Shown here: positions 46,883 through 57,158 of the stretch, one piece after another
How positions within the stretch are numbered: the stretch's first letter is position 1
How the letters are laid out: each line of letters begins with the position of its first letter
From: Enterococcus sp. BWB1-3
Lineage (GTDB): Bacteria > Bacillota > Bacilli > Lactobacillales > Enterococcaceae
Reading direction: 5' to 3'
Length of the DNA: 64,000 bases
Assembly: GCF_016745275.1 (NCBI RefSeq)
Contig: NZ_JADOEP010000014.1
Span: 42,708-106,707, forward strand
Made by a program: the position numbers and the translations under genes
Notes under the pieces: generated by a model
The model's input: only the letters and a program-made list of their open reading frames with translations
The model's database searches: none
Told to the model about the DNA's origin: nothing

Positions 46883-48025
46883 ATGAATAATGAAATGCTA
46901 GCAATGATCTTAGCCGGAGGACAAGGAACAAGATTAGGGAAATTAACCAAAAATATCGCAAAGCCTGCTGTACCATTTGGAGGCAGATATCGCATTATTG
47001 ACTTTACCTTAAGTAATTGTGTCAACTCGGGGATTACTGATGTTGCTGTGGTAACTCAATATCAACCTCTGGCTTTAAATAGTCACATAGGTAACGGAGC
47101 CAGCTGGGGATTGGATGGCATCAACTCCGGATTGACAATTTTACAGCCATACTCAAGCTCAGATGGAGAAAAATGGTTTCAGGGAACAGCTCATGCGATT
47201 TATCAAAATGTTGCCTATATCAGCCAAATGAGTCCTCAATATGTACTGGTGCTCTCCGGAGACCATATTTATAAAATGAATTATGAAGCAATGCTGGAAG
47301 AACACAAGAAACATAATGCTTCTCTGACTGTTGCGGTGATTGAGGTACCGATTAAAGAAGCTTCCCGCTTTGGGATCATGAATACTGATGAGAATGATCG
47401 AATTATAGAATTTGAAGAAAAACCGGAGGAGCCTAAAAGCAATCTGGCTTCAATGGGTATTTACATTTTTAACTGGGCCCGTTTAAAAGAATTGTTGACC
47501 AACAGCTATTCAAAAGACAGCCAAATGCTGGACTTCGGAAAAAATGTTATTCCTGCTTATCTGGATGCCGGGGACAATGTTTATGCCCATCGTTTCAGCG
47601 GTTATTGGAAAGATGTGGGGACAATTGATTCACTATGGGAAGCGAATATGGAATTTATTGATCCTGAAAATGAGCTGAATATTCGAGATCGGACCTGGAA
47701 AATATTCTCTAAAAATACCAGTTCGCCGCCGCACTTTTTAACGGAGACAGCTTCTGTGAAAAATTCTCTGATTGTAGACGGCTGTTATGTTGCCGGAGAA
47801 ATCAAGGACAGTATTCTTTCGACGGATGTTCAGGTGAAGGAAGGAACGACAATAGAAAAAAGTATTGTTATGCCTGGTGCAAAAATAGGTGAGAATGTGA
47901 CCATCAAAAATGCGATTATCGGTGAAGACGCTGTAATTGGTGATAATGCTGTAGTTTATGATGAAGAAGAAATTGTTGTAGTAGGGTATTCTGAAGTAAT
48001 TGGGGTGAAAAGCGATGAAGACTAA
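46883..48025 (+). CDS. glgC: Glucose-1-phosphate adenylyltransferase, catalytic subunit
   Basis: Makes ADP-glucose from ATP and glucose-1-phosphate, the committed step of glycogen synthesis. 380 residues: nucleotide-binding [51 protein letters not shown], and a C-terminal left-handed beta-helix ([22 protein letters not shown]). The ATG at 46883 lacks a clear Shine-Dalgarno sequence and lies 231 bases after glgB, so translation may be weak or coupled to an upstream frame. It overlaps glgD by 11 bases. Confidence 0.96.
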   Translation: MNNEMLAMILAGGQGTRLGKLTKNIAKPAVPFGGRYRIIDFTLSNCVNSGITDVAVVTQYQPLALNSHIGNGASWGLDGINSGLTILQPYSSSDGEKWFQGTAHAIYQNVAYISQMSPQYVLVLSGDHIYKMNYEAMLEEHKKHNASLTVAVIEVPIKEASRFGIMNTDENDRIIEFEEKPEEPKSNLASMGIYIFNWARLKELLTNSYSKDSQMLDFGKNVIPAYLDAGDNVYAHRFSGYWKDVGTIDSLWEANMEFIDPENELNIRDRTWKIFSKNTSSPPHFLTETASVKNSLIVDGCYVAGEIKDSILSTDVQVKEGTTIEKSIVMPGAKIGENVTIKNAIIGEDAVIGDNAVVYDEEEIVVVGYSEVIGVKSDED

Positions 48026-49172
48026 TAGAATGTGCGCAATTATTGGAAATGTGGAACGATTTGACAATTTAATGCCGTTGATTGAAAAACGGCCACTGGC
48101 CATGCTTCCGTTTGACTGTAAGTACCGACTGATTGATTTCCAGCTGTCTAGTGTGGTAAATGCTAATATCGACAGCCTATTTATGATTTTTAATGATGGA
48201 GAAACCCAGTCTGTATTTGACCACATTGGTGGTGGAAAAGAATGGAATTTGGCTTCGTTGAAGAATCGCTTTTTCACTTACTTTTATCAGGACTTTATTA
48301 AAAGAAAGAACGAAGGAAAGCCTTACTTCAGCTCAGTAATTGATTATCTGAATAAATCTGAATCTGAGTACACAGTGATTATGAGCAGCCGAATGCTCTG
48401 CAATCTGGATCTTAGAGCGATATTGAAAATCCATCAGGCTCAGCAAAATACAATGACACTTGTCTATAAACGAGTGAATAAGGAAAGTGTCTGCTCGAAA
48501 GACACGTTACTGGATATTGATGAAAACGGACAAGTCAGCAGCTGTCATACATTGAAGGATTGCAGCTCTGAAACTGAGACTGGAAATCTTAGTATGGATG
48601 CGTTTATTGTTCAAACGGCTTGGCTGATCCAGTCACTGGAAGAAGCTCAGAAACATGGTGTATCGCCAAATCTGGTAGATTTTCTGAAAAGTCAGCTTGG
48701 TGCTGTAAAAAATTCAGTCTATAAATATACCGGCTATCTAAAAAATATTCACAGTCTGCAGTCTTATTATAAAGCCAACATGGATATGCTTGAGCCGGCT
48801 AAGTTTAACGCTTTAATGTATACGAATCAAAAAATCTATACCAAACTGAAAAATGAAGTGCCAACCTATTACTCTGAAAATTCTAAGGTGAACAGCAGTC
48901 AGTTTGCGACTGGCTGTGTGATTCAGGGAACGGTGGAGCATTCGCTGGTTTCCCGCCGAAGCAGAATTGACAAAGGTGCCTCAGTGAAGCATTCCATTAT
49001 CAACGGGAGCGCCAAAATCGCCTCTAATGCCCAAATTGAATATGCTATACTTGATAAAAATGTTATTGTTGATCCCGGTGTGCAGATTATAGGAACGCCG
49101 GAGAAGCCGGTAGTGATCCGAAAAGGAGAACATGTCACCGCAAATGTGAATGTGTCTGAAGGAGAGATCTGA
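48015..49172 (+). CDS. glgD: Glucose-1-phosphate adenylyltransferase regulatory subunit GlgD
   Basis: 385 residues, paralogue of GlgC. The AGGQGTRLG nucleotide motif is replaced by [10 protein letters not shown], so it is non-catalytic, as in other firmicute GlgD proteins that activate GlgC in a hetero-oligomer. The rest is conserved ([31 protein letters not shown]-terminal beta-helix [15 protein letters not shown]). The start overlaps glgC and has GGTGAAAAG upstream; the stop abuts glgA. Confidence 0.95.
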   Translation: MKTNRMCAIIGNVERFDNLMPLIEKRPLAMLPFDCKYRLIDFQLSSVVNANIDSLFMIFNDGETQSVFDHIGGGKEWNLASLKNRFFTYFYQDFIKRKNEGKPYFSSVIDYLNKSESEYTVIMSSRMLCNLDLRAILKIHQAQQNTMTLVYKRVNKESVCSKDTLLDIDENGQVSSCHTLKDCSSETETGNLSMDAFIVQTAWLIQSLEEAQKHGVSPNLVDFLKSQLGAVKNSVYKYTGYLKNIHSLQSYYKANMDMLEPAKFNALMYTNQKIYTKLKNEVPTYYSENSKVNSSQFATGCVIQGTVEHSLVSRRSRIDKGASVKHSIINGSAKIASNAQIEYAILDKNVIVDPGVQIIGTPEKPVVIRKGEHVTANVNVSEGEI

Positions 49173-50606
49173 ATGAAAGTTTTATTTACTGCAGCTGAAT
49201 GTGCACCATTTTTCAAAACCGGCGGACTGGGTGATGTTGCTGGAGCGCTGCCGAAACAATTGAAGGATAAAGGGGCGGATATACGTATTGTTTTGCCTTA
49301 TTATAAGCAAATGCCGACGAAATATCAGGAGCTCTGTGAAGATGTTTTTTACTTTTATGTGAATGTCGGCTGGCGCCGCCAGTATTGCGGTATAAAAAAA
49401 ATGGTACTTGATGGACTCACCTATTATTTTATTGACAATCAGTATTATTTTGATCGTGACGGATTGTACGGTTATTATGATGATGGAGAACGGTTTGCCT
49501 ATTTCCAGCTTGCTGTGATTGAGATGATGGAGAAAATTGATTTTATTCCAGATATCATTCATGTAAATGATTACCACACAGCGATGATTCCGTTTCTCAT
49601 CAGAGAAAAGTATTATTGGATTCAGGCCTACCAAGCGATTGAAACAGTCCTGACGATTCATAATATTGAATTTCAGGGTGTTTTTGGTGAAAATATTTTG
49701 TCGGACCTCTTTGGAATGGGAAAAGAGCGTTACTATGACGGAACTGTTCGTTTTGACGATAATATCAATTTTCTCAAAACAGGAATCTTGTATGCTGGAC
49801 GGGTTAATACGGTTAGTCCTTCTTATGCCGAAGAAATTCAGACACCGGAATTTGGCTCAGGACTTGATGGTGTACTGCGGATGGCAAAAGATAAATTAAG
49901 CGGCATTCTAAATGGAATTAACTATGAGATCAATGATCCGGAGACAGACCCGTTAATCCCTGCCAATTTTTCAAAAGAAGATTTAACAGGAAAAGCAACA
50001 AATAAAGCAGCTCTCCAACAGAAAATGGGATTGCCGATTCGGGATGTTCCGTTGATGGCGATTGTCAGTCGTCTGACACACCAAAAAGGCTTTCAGCTGC
50101 TGATGGATGAGATGGAATATATGATGCAGGATGATGTGCAGCTGGTTGTTTTAGGAACAGGAGAAGCCGAATTTGAACAAGGCTTTAAAGCGTTCGTTCA
50201 TCGTTTTCCAGAAAAATGTGCTGTCAGTATTTCTTTTGATGTCAAGCTGGCTCAGCTGTTCTATGCTGGAGCAGATTTATTTTTGATGCCTTCTGCGTTT
50301 GAACCTTGCGGACTTTCGCAAATGATCTCCATGAGATATGGAACACTACCTGTAGTTCATGAAATTGGCGGGTTGAAGGATAGCGTGATTCCTTACAACC
50401 CAATAACAAAAGAAGGAACCGGCTTCGGTTTTTCTGAGTTTCGTTCTGTTTATCTGATGGAAACGATTCGAATGGCAGCAGCTGTTTACAGAGAGGAACC
50501 GGAAGTCTGGCAGCAGCTGATTCAAACAGCTATGGCAAAAGATTTCAGTTGGGATTCTCCTGCTAAAGAATATATAGGGCTCTATCAACTGTTAACAGAA
50601 CGTTAA
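49173..50606 (+). CDS. glgA: Glycogen synthase (ADP-glucose type)
   Basis: GT5 enzyme of 477 residues that extends alpha-1,4 glucan chains from ADP-glucose. The N-terminal KTGGLGDVAGALPK binds the nucleotide sugar; IHVNDYHTAMIPFL, LTIHNIEFQG, the second-domain IVSRLTHQKGFQLL and the retaining-enzyme motif MPSAFEPCGLSQMISMRYG follow. The ATG starts immediately after the glgD stop, with GGAGAG inside glgD. Confidence 0.97.
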   Translation: MKVLFTAAECAPFFKTGGLGDVAGALPKQLKDKGADIRIVLPYYKQMPTKYQELCEDVFYFYVNVGWRRQYCGIKKMVLDGLTYYFIDNQYYFDRDGLYGYYDDGERFAYFQLAVIEMMEKIDFIPDIIHVNDYHTAMIPFLIREKYYWIQAYQAIETVLTIHNIEFQGVFGENILSDLFGMGKERYYDGTVRFDDNINFLKTGILYAGRVNTVSPSYAEEIQTPEFGSGLDGVLRMAKDKLSGILNGINYEINDPETDPLIPANFSKEDLTGKATNKAALQQKMGLPIRDVPLMAIVSRLTHQKGFQLLMDEMEYMMQDDVQLVVLGTGEAEFEQGFKAFVHRFPEKCAVSISFDVKLAQLFYAGADLFLMPSAFEPCGLSQMISMRYGTLPVVHEIGGLKDSVIPYNPITKEGTGFGFSEFRSVYLMETIRMAAAVYREEPEVWQQLIQTAMAKDFSWDSPAKEYIGLYQLLTER

Positions 50607-50696
50607 GAATTAAATAGTTGTTCGTACTTGTTCTAGAAAACGGGGTATACTTAAAAGAAGTATTGTTACAATCAACTTTGGCGTTAAATGATAACA

Positions 50697-50736
50697 GAGG
50701 TTGAGACAGCAATTCGGTTGTCCCGACCTCTTGTTT
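50697..50736 (+). terminator. Internal hairpin/attenuator between glgA and glgP
   Basis: GAGGTTGAGACA pairs with TGTCCCGACCTC (G-T pairs allowed) around a 10-base loop, followed by TTGTTTT. The GTCCCGACCTC arm also occurs in the repeat at 27080. It would lower glgP expression relative to synthesis genes. Confidence 0.6.
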
Positions 50737-50764
50737 TACAAATAATCAAGGGAGTAAGTGACTA

Positions 50765-53185
50765 ATGAACATTACAAAAGAACAGTTTAAAAAAGATTTT
50801 AAGCGACGCGTACGGGAAAAATTTGCCAATGAGGTTGAGGAGTCCTCCAACGATGAATTGTTCGCCTCGTTGGGATCAGTGATTCAAGCATACTATTCAA
50901 ATGCCTGGAAGGATACACGAAAGGAAGTACGTGCTTCGCAATGTAAGCAGGCCTACTATTTTTCGATAGAGTTTCTACCAGGTAAAATGCTGAAAAGCAA
51001 TTTACTGAACATGGGGCTGCTGGATACTGTTCGTGACAGCTTAAAGGAAATGAGTATTGATCTGGAAGAGCTTTGCAAAGTGGAGAAGGATATGGCGTTG
51101 GGAAATGGCGGACTGGGACGTTTGGCTTCCTGTTTTATGGACTCCATTGCTTCTTGCGGATTACCGGGAAATGGGAATGGTATCCGTTACGATTATGGCT
51201 TGTTTAAACAAAAATTTGTTGATGGTAATCAAGTAGAGCTGCCGGATGAATGGCTTCGTGAAGGTAATGCCTGGGAAGTCCGTAAAGCCAGCAAGGCTGT
51301 TAATGTAAATTATGGCGGGCATGTTTATTTAAAAGAGGATGAGGATGGGAAACTGAAACCGGTCTATGAAAACCAGCAGGTTCTGAGAGCCGTTCCATAC
51401 GATACTGGAATGTTGGGTTATCATAACAATATAGTTAATACCTTGAGACTTTGGTCAGCGGAAATTCCTGAATCTGAAGAGAACAGATATCAGAGTATTG
51501 AAGAACGCCGGGATTTTCGGGATTTGACCTCTGTCCTTTATCCAGATGATTCCAATTATGAAGGACGTCTGATGCGTTTAGTTCAGGAATACTTTTTTGT
51601 TTCAGCAGGGATTCAAAGTATCATTCTTTCGCAGAAAAAAACTGGAGTTGCCATGCTTGATCTGCCAAATTATGTGTCTATCCATATCAATGACACCCAT
51701 CCGGCACTGTGTGTAGCGGAAATGATGCGTATTCTGGTTGATGAAGAAGAATTAAGCTGGGAAAAGGCCTGGAATGTCACAGTCAAAACGATGAGCTATA
51801 CAAATCATACAATTATGGCGGAAGCTTTGGAAAAATGGCCGATATCGATGTTGAAGGAAGTTGTACCGAGACTGTATCAGATTATTGAAGAAATTGATCG
51901 TCGATTTGTGGAGGAAATGACACTGTTAGTTGATTCTGAGCTGGTTGAACGGACAAGGATCATTAAAGACGGCCATGTACATATGGCACATTTGGCAATT
52001 ATCGGCAGTCACAGTACAAATGGAGTGGCGAAGCTTCATTCGGACTTGCTGAAAGGGGTCGTACTGCATGACTTCTATTTGCTATATCCGGAACGATTTA
52101 ACAATAAAACAAATGGCATTGCTCAAAGACGCTGGCTGCAGCTGGCGAATGAACCCTTGGCAAATGTGCTGGATCAGACGATCGGAACTTCATGGCGTAA
52201 AGAAGCCAACGATCTGCATTTACTGATGAATTATAAAGATGATCCGAAAGTCTTGCAGAAGTTGGCAGATACTAAGCATACGAATAAAGTACGACTGGCG
52301 AATTATATTATGCAAACAACGGGAATTGAGGTTTCGGCAGATGCAATTTTTGATGTTCAGATTAAGCGTCTCCATGCATATAAGCGTCAGTTATTAAATT
52401 TGCTGCATATTCTAAAGTTGTATTTTGAACTGAAGGACAATCCAGAAGCGGATATTTACCCACGAGTCTTTATTTTTGGTGCAAAAGCAGCACCCAGCTA
52501 TACGTATGCGAAATACATTATTAAGTGTATCAATGAAGCAGCCTGCCTGATTAACAACGATGAAATAATACAGGGAAAATTAAAAGTGGTCTTTTTGGAA
52601 AATTACAATGTTTCTCTGGCAGAACTGATTATTCCGGCAGCTGATGTGAGTGAACAGATATCGCTGGCTTCCAAAGAAGCATCCGGGACCAGCAATATGA
52701 AACTGATGCTGGACGGGGCAGTAACGATTGCAACACTTGACGGTGCCAATATTGAGATTCGAGACATCGTTGGGGATGATAATATAGCAATTTTTGGCTT
52801 AACTGAAGAGGAAGTGTACCGTTACTATGAGACACAGGACTATTCAGCATTGAAAATTTATGAAAACGACCCGGTTATTCAACGCATATTAAATGCATTT
52901 ATAGATGGAACGATTCCAAATATAAAAGTGGAAGGACAGGAAATCTTCGATTCTCTGATTCGATACAATGATGAATACTTCGTTTTACGTGATTTTCAGT
53001 CTTATGTGGATGCACAGAAATCGATTGAAACTCTTTATCGGGACAAACCTCGCTGGCAGAAAGTCAGTTTGATTAATACAGCACATGCCGGGCATTTTTC
53101 TTCGGACTATACCGTGCAGCGCTATGCAGAGGATATTTGGCAGATTGAACCGATAAGAAAAGCGGGAAATGAATCTGGACAATAA
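50765..53185 (+). CDS. glgP: Glycogen/maltodextrin phosphorylase
   Basis: GT35 enzyme of 806 residues releasing glucose-1-phosphate from glycogen. Conserved blocks include ALGNGGLGRLASCFMDS, HINDTHPAL, FNNKTNGIAQRRWL, VQIKRLHAYKRQLLN and the pyridoxal-phosphate lysine in EASGTSNMKLMLDGA. The ATG follows AGGGAGTAAGTGACTA. It lies 12 bases before the GH13 gene, and the two form the degradation half of the operon. Confidence 0.97.
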   Translation: MNITKEQFKKDFKRRVREKFANEVEESSNDELFASLGSVIQAYYSNAWKDTRKEVRASQCKQAYYFSIEFLPGKMLKSNLLNMGLLDTVRDSLKEMSIDLEELCKVEKDMALGNGGLGRLASCFMDSIASCGLPGNGNGIRYDYGLFKQKFVDGNQVELPDEWLREGNAWEVRKASKAVNVNYGGHVYLKEDEDGKLKPVYENQQVLRAVPYDTGMLGYHNNIVNTLRLWSAEIPESEENRYQSIEERRDFRDLTSVLYPDDSNYEGRLMRLVQEYFFVSAGIQSIILSQKKTGVAMLDLPNYVSIHINDTHPALCVAEMMRILVDEEELSWEKAWNVTVKTMSYTNHTIMAEALEKWPISMLKEVVPRLYQIIEEIDRRFVEEMTLLVDSELVERTRIIKDGHVHMAHLAIIGSHSTNGVAKLHSDLLKGVVLHDFYLLYPERFNNKTNGIAQRRWLQLANEPLANVLDQTIGTSWRKEANDLHLLMNYKDDPKVLQKLADTKHTNKVRLANYIMQTTGIEVSADAIFDVQIKRLHAYKRQLLNLLHILKLYFELKDNPEADIYPRVFIFGAKAAPSYTYAKYIIKCINEAACLINNDEIIQGKLKVVFLENYNVSLAELIIPAADVSEQISLASKEASGTSNMKLMLDGAVTIATLDGANIEIRDIVGDDNIAIFGLTEEEVYRYYETQDYSALKIYENDPVIQRILNAFIDGTIPNIKVEGQEIFDSLIRYNDEYFVLRDFQSYVDAQKSIETLYRDKPRWQKVSLINTAHAGHFSSDYTVQRYAEDIWQIEPIRKAGNESGQ

Positions 53186-53196
53186 GGGAGACAGTA

Positions 53197-55029
53197 ATGA
53201 CGGCAATTTATTTTAATTCCTGGCTGGAAGAATATAAGCAGCCTTTCGGAGCAATTGAAAAAGGAGCAGCAGTAACTTTTTCAATTGCTGTTCAGGAATC
53301 AATCGTTGAACAGGTTTTGCTGGTGGTGCGCAAAGAGGGTGGAGAACGAGGATTTGAAAAAATCAACATGTCTCCAGAAGAGCATCATCATTATATTTGC
53401 ACCTATACTTTAGAGCAGGGAGCAGGACTTTACTTCTACTATTTTGAAATCATAAAAAAGGAATCAGATCAAGACGTGAAAACTATATACTGCGGATCAG
53501 ATCAGGGAAAAGGCGGAGAAGGCGTCCTGACTTATGATTCAGGAAATCTGCATCCTTATCAGCTGACTTGCTATGAGAAGGCAGACCCGGCACCAGACTG
53601 GTATCGAAAGGGAATCGTATATCAAATTTTTCCTGACAGGTTTTATAATGGTAATCCTCACAAAGAAATCTCTCAGCCTAAAAAGAATACATTCATTTAC
53701 GGCACTTGGAAAGATGAACCGATGTATATCAAAGATGCAGAAGGAGAGATCATACGCTGGGATTTTTATGGCGGCAATCTGCAGGGAATCATAGAAAAAA
53801 TTCCTTATTTGAAAGAGCTGGGTGTCACTGCACTCTATTTGAATCCTATATTTGAATCCGCAAGCAATCATCGATATGATATCGGTGATTATCTGGCGAT
53901 TGATGGAATGCTGGGAGATGAGAAAACCTTTCTGCATTTACTTGACTGTCTTCATGAGAATGATATGCAGCTTATTTTGGATGGGGTTTTCAGTCATGTA
54001 GGAAGAAACAGCCGCTACTTTAATTATGATGGCCGCTATGGTGAAGGAGTGGGAGCTTATCGTAATCCAAAAAGCAGATATCGGCAATGGTTCAAATTTT
54101 CTGACTATCCGGAAGATTATAAATCATGGTGGGGTGTGAGGGATTTGCCGGAAGCGGATAAGGAGAATTCCAATTTTCAACAGTTTATTTATGGAGAAAA
54201 AGAGAGTGTACTTGAAAAGTGGACAGCTATGGGAGTGGATGGCTGGCGTTTGGATGTAGCAGATGAATTGCCGGATTTCTTTATAGAAGGGATTAGACAG
54301 GCGGTGAATCGGTATCCGGAAAAGGTATTGCTTGGTGAAGTTTGGGAGGATGCATCCAATAAGATATCTTATGGACATCGGCGTCAGTATATCTTCGGAA
54401 ACAGCCTTCATGGTGTGATGAACTACCCGTTTCGTGATATTATTCTGAGCCTTCTTTTAGGAAAACATTCAGCACAAGAGGCAGCAGAAAAGCTGACTGT
54501 CCTTCAGGAAAATTATCCTGCAGATATTTTTGCCAATAACTTGAATAACATTGGCACACACGACAGTGAAAGGATTGCGACCTTGCTGGACAATCATTTT
54601 TCCAAACTGACTTTAGCAGTCGGATTAATGTTTGTTTTACCAGGAGTTCCCACGATCTACTATGGGGATGAAGCTGGAGTGACTGGCGGAAAAGATCCAG
54701 AGAACCGTAAATTTTTCCCTTGGGATGCTATTGATCCAGATGCTTATACCTGTTATCAGGAATGGACACAGAAACGTAAAGCAACGGAAGCGCTGGTTTA
54801 TGGAGAGTTTTATCCGTTTTATTCAAATGGTCTCTTGGGGGTTTTGCGTTACAGTGAACAGTCTCAATTTGCTCTTTATCTTGTCAATGCGCAGAATCAG
54901 ACTGCTTCTGCCGAAGAGCTGATCTTTACCCGGAAGGCACCGGTTTCAACGGCTATTCTGGAGGAGATGCTGGCAGATGCAGTGATCTCTGAATGGGGCG
55001 ATTATTTTGTAGTGAAAGAGTTGAGTTAA
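53197..55029 (+). CDS. GH13 alpha-glucosidase/neopullulanase-like enzyme
   Basis: 610 residues, cytoplasmic (no signal peptide). An N-terminal CBM34-like beta domain (about 1-130) is followed by a GH13 barrel: WYRKGIVYQIFPDRFYNG, GVTALYLNPIFES, LDGVFSHVGRNS, catalytic Asp in DGWRLDVADELP, catalytic Glu in LLGEVWEDAS, and GTHDSERI, PTIYYGDEAG. Such enzymes in glg operons debranch or hydrolyse limit dextrins; exact specificity (neopullulanase, maltogenic amylase or amylopullulanase-like) is not fixed. GGGAG precedes the ATG. Confidence 0.9.
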   Translation: MTAIYFNSWLEEYKQPFGAIEKGAAVTFSIAVQESIVEQVLLVVRKEGGERGFEKINMSPEEHHHYICTYTLEQGAGLYFYYFEIIKKESDQDVKTIYCGSDQGKGGEGVLTYDSGNLHPYQLTCYEKADPAPDWYRKGIVYQIFPDRFYNGNPHKEISQPKKNTFIYGTWKDEPMYIKDAEGEIIRWDFYGGNLQGIIEKIPYLKELGVTALYLNPIFESASNHRYDIGDYLAIDGMLGDEKTFLHLLDCLHENDMQLILDGVFSHVGRNSRYFNYDGRYGEGVGAYRNPKSRYRQWFKFSDYPEDYKSWWGVRDLPEADKENSNFQQFIYGEKESVLEKWTAMGVDGWRLDVADELPDFFIEGIRQAVNRYPEKVLLGEVWEDASNKISYGHRRQYIFGNSLHGVMNYPFRDIILSLLLGKHSAQEAAEKLTVLQENYPADIFANNLNNIGTHDSERIATLLDNHFSKLTLAVGLMFVLPGVPTIYYGDEAGVTGGKDPENRKFFPWDAIDPDAYTCYQEWTQKRKATEALVYGEFYPFYSNGLLGVLRYSEQSQFALYLVNAQNQTASAEELIFTRKAPVSTAILEEMLADAVISEWGDYFVVKELS

Positions 55030-55149
55030 ATTAAAAGCAAGAAGTTGTGATAAAGCTTCTCCATGCGACGAGTATTCGAAGAAGCGCAGAAGCAAGCTTT
55101 TAATACAGGAATGAATTAGTACTAATTCATAAGATTGTCGGTTCGCATA

Positions 55150-55385
55150 CCATCCTATTAGATGTTCCTGCAACAGTGAGACCGGCAATTCTGCTAACTG
55201 ACTTTCTACTACGGAAAAGTCTTGTATCTGCGAGTCTCACTACACTACACTTCGTTTCGATCTCATCAATTTCTAAATGGCAAAGCCACTAAGAATTGAA
55301 GGACTTCGTTTCGATCCTCGAAGTATGGAGGGGCTTTGTAACGCCGTTTATTCGGTTTTAGGGGACTCAGTGAATAGGCTACACT
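55150..55385 (+). repeat. Intergenic repeat element, copy 3 (partial)
   Basis: It shares CACTACACTTCGTTTCGATCTCATCAATTTCTA and GCCGTTTATTCGG-type blocks (given here in part) with the middle and end of the element at 41111-41436. Its ends are not sharply defined. Confidence 0.5.
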
Positions 55386-55649
55386 TTGTTTGACAATTTT
55401 TCTGTGGAAAATAGAGCGTTAAAAAACACGATCTACGGTGGTTCGTTGGCGAAGCGAACCATTGACAATGAGTTGGGGGATGTTATTCGGAGGGAATCGT
55501 CTGTGCCGTTTCTAGGCTCAGGCGACAAGACGAAAACACATACCTTAGAAGGCTCATTGTCAATGGCAACCGTAACAGAACAAACGGATGTGCCTCAATT
55601 ATTTATAGAAACTGTCAAAAAATTGTTGTCATTCCTCAGACATACTTAA
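55386..55649 (+). other. Doubtful 87-codon frame over a nested inverted repeat
   Basis: The frame is open but starts with TTG, has no ribosome site and matches nothing recognised. The DNA folds instead: CCATTGACAATGAG (55459-55472) is complementary to CTCATTGTCAATGG (55553-55566), and a smaller hairpin GGTTCG...CGAACC (55440-55460) sits on one arm. It looks more like a structured repeat or RNA than a gene. Confidence 0.35.
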
Positions 55650-55764
55650 TGTCACAGACTCTGATAGAATAGAGGCTATGAAATAGGAAGCTATCTTTAA
55701 AGTAATTAACTTAATGGCTATGGCTTTAAGAAAGATACTGAAGTAAACAGGGGATAAAGAAAGA

Positions 55765-55800
55765 CCGGGATAGAAATCACATTCTATTCCGGCTTATTTT
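55765..55800. terminator. Terminator serving the minus-strand membrane-protein gene
   Basis: CCGGGATAGAA and TTCTATTCCGG (one G-T pair) with a six-base loop. T-rich sequence follows on both strands. Confidence 0.7.
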
Positions 55801-56209
55801 ATTCGTTAATTTTTTTTGAAGAAAGCGACATAATTCCTGTAATAAACAGAAGTGCAGCTCCTGCAAAGAGGACATAAATACCTGTTGAGGCTGCATAGCT
55901 CAGCTTATTGATACCAAACATAATCACTGCATTCATTCCTGCAGCTCCAAGTGCTACAAGAATGCTGATAACTCCAGTGATCTTGGACAACCAGTTTTTC
56001 TTGGTAAGGATTGTTATTAGAGCCAATCCCCCTGCAATTCCTGCGCCTGCAATGACTATTCTGCCAATCTCTCCACCACTATCAGTAATATAGGAAGAAT
56101 AACTCATGGAACCATAGGAATACAACGGCAAAAAGACACTGATAATACTTGCAACAGCAGCAATAAGAACACCAATTAATGCACCAACCCTGATTTTTTT
56201 TGTTTTCAT
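55799..56209 (-). CDS. Hypothetical four-helix membrane protein
   Basis: 136 residues with four hydrophobic segments (about 8-30, 45-65, 75-97, 104-127) and a Ser/Tyr-rich outer loop YSYGSMSYSSYITDSGGE between the first two. A positively charged start and end place both termini inside. GGAGAAAAT precedes the ATG on the minus strand. No family is recognised with confidence; the build is like small enterococcal stress or envelope proteins. Confidence 0.7.
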   Translation of the reverse strand: MKTKKIRVGALIGVLIAAVASIISVFLPLYSYGSMSYSSYITDSGGEIGRIVIAGAGIAGGLALITILTKKNWLSKITGVISILVALGAAGMNAVIMFGINKLSYAASTGIYVLFAGAALLFITGIMSLSSKKINE

Positions 56210-56368
56210 TATTTTCTCCTTTAAAAAAAATTTTTACTAAAAAAGCATAGCATAAAAGGCTCAATTAAACCATGTTACTCAGGAAAAGTAATGTGAATGT
56301 AGTGAGGAATAAGTATTTGTATGAAAAATTTCTTTCTTTTCTTAATAAAAATATCTTGGGCAGAATGT

Positions 56369-56397
56369 TTGGTGAGAAGCCTGGACAGTTTTATAAT
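56369..56397 (+). promoter_or_regulatory. Promoter for the gene at 56431
   Basis: TTGGTG and TATAAT separated by 17 bases, 34 bases before the start codon. Confidence 0.7.
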
Positions 56398-56430
56398 AGC
56401 AGTAGAAATAAATAGAAAAGAGGAATTGAG

Positions 56431-56892
56431 ATGGCTTATAAAGTAGAGTTCAAAGAGGTTGCCGCCACTGGGCTTGAAAGTTCGCCGGCTGCAGAAGCAT
56501 TGGCCGGCTTGCGGGCAAATGAAGCACGCTATCTATGGAATAAATACAAGATTGAATTTACCACTGTTCCTGCAGAAGAAGACCCGGAAACATTAAAATG
56601 GATTGAAAAAATTTTGGAAGAACGGGAGATTCATTTTCCCTATAAACCTTTGGAAGTGGCACATTTTGAAGCAGAAGGAACAAAATTTGCCTATGTCTTC
56701 TATGAAAATGGGTTGGAAGTGAATGTAATGTATGCAACAGATGATGCAGGAAAACGAGCAGTTGGTTTTAAATTATCAGAAGGAATTACAGTTCCAGCAG
56801 AATTGGAAGGAAAGTTCAAATTTGCTCGACAGAAATCAAAACTTGCAGGTGAGATTCGTGGTTCTTACTTTGTTATTAAAGGAAAATATTAA
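56431..56892 (+). CDS. Hypothetical cytoplasmic protein
   Basis: 153 residues, no signal peptide or membrane span, rich in Glu/Lys. The N-terminal half is helical in character (SPAAEALAGLRANEARYLWNKYKIEF; WIEKILEER), the C-terminal half beta (FAYVFYENGLEVNVMYATDD). RBS AGAGGAA, a good promoter and a terminator mark it as a single-gene unit. Family not recognised. Confidence 0.72.
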   Translation: MAYKVEFKEVAATGLESSPAAEALAGLRANEARYLWNKYKIEFTTVPAEEDPETLKWIEKILEEREIHFPYKPLEVAHFEAEGTKFAYVFYENGLEVNVMYATDDAGKRAVGFKLSEGITVPAELEGKFKFARQKSKLAGEIRGSYFVIKGKY

Positions 56893-56929
56893 GGAAGAGC
56901 TGTAGAACAAAATCAGTTATTTATAATAA

Positions 56930-56962
56930 TGGAGACTTGAGAAAACAGGTCTCTATTTTTTT
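56930..56962 (+). terminator. Terminator after the gene at 56431
   Basis: GGAGACTT/AGGTCTC stem with a nine-base loop, then eight T. Confidence 0.65.
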
Positions 56963-57091
56963 TAGTTCCAAATTGAAGATTATCGGTGTTTTTTCAGCAG
57001 TTTAATAGTTCTGAAAACTTACTTTGAAAAATAATTGAGAAGAGGTGTTGATGAAGAAGCAGGTTGAAGGTACTAGATAAATATAAACAGA

Positions 57092-57107
57092 CAGGCCGTC
57101 GGTCGTC
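57092..57107. promoter_or_regulatory. Possible TetR operator, left copy
   Basis: CAGGCCGTCGGTCGTC lies just before the TetR pseudogene. An inverted, related copy (GCTGACGGTCGGCCTG, 57768-57783) lies just after it; 12 of 16 positions agree. Confidence 0.45.
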
Positions 57108-57158
57108 AAATGATGAAGGGAAGGGCGGCAGTTAATGTTAGTTTAGTAAGATCATAAC

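Noticed and set aside
46702..46890. 62-codon frame between glgB and glgC as a gene
   Set aside because: TTG start, no ribosome site, no recognisable product; kept only as a possible translational-coupling frame.
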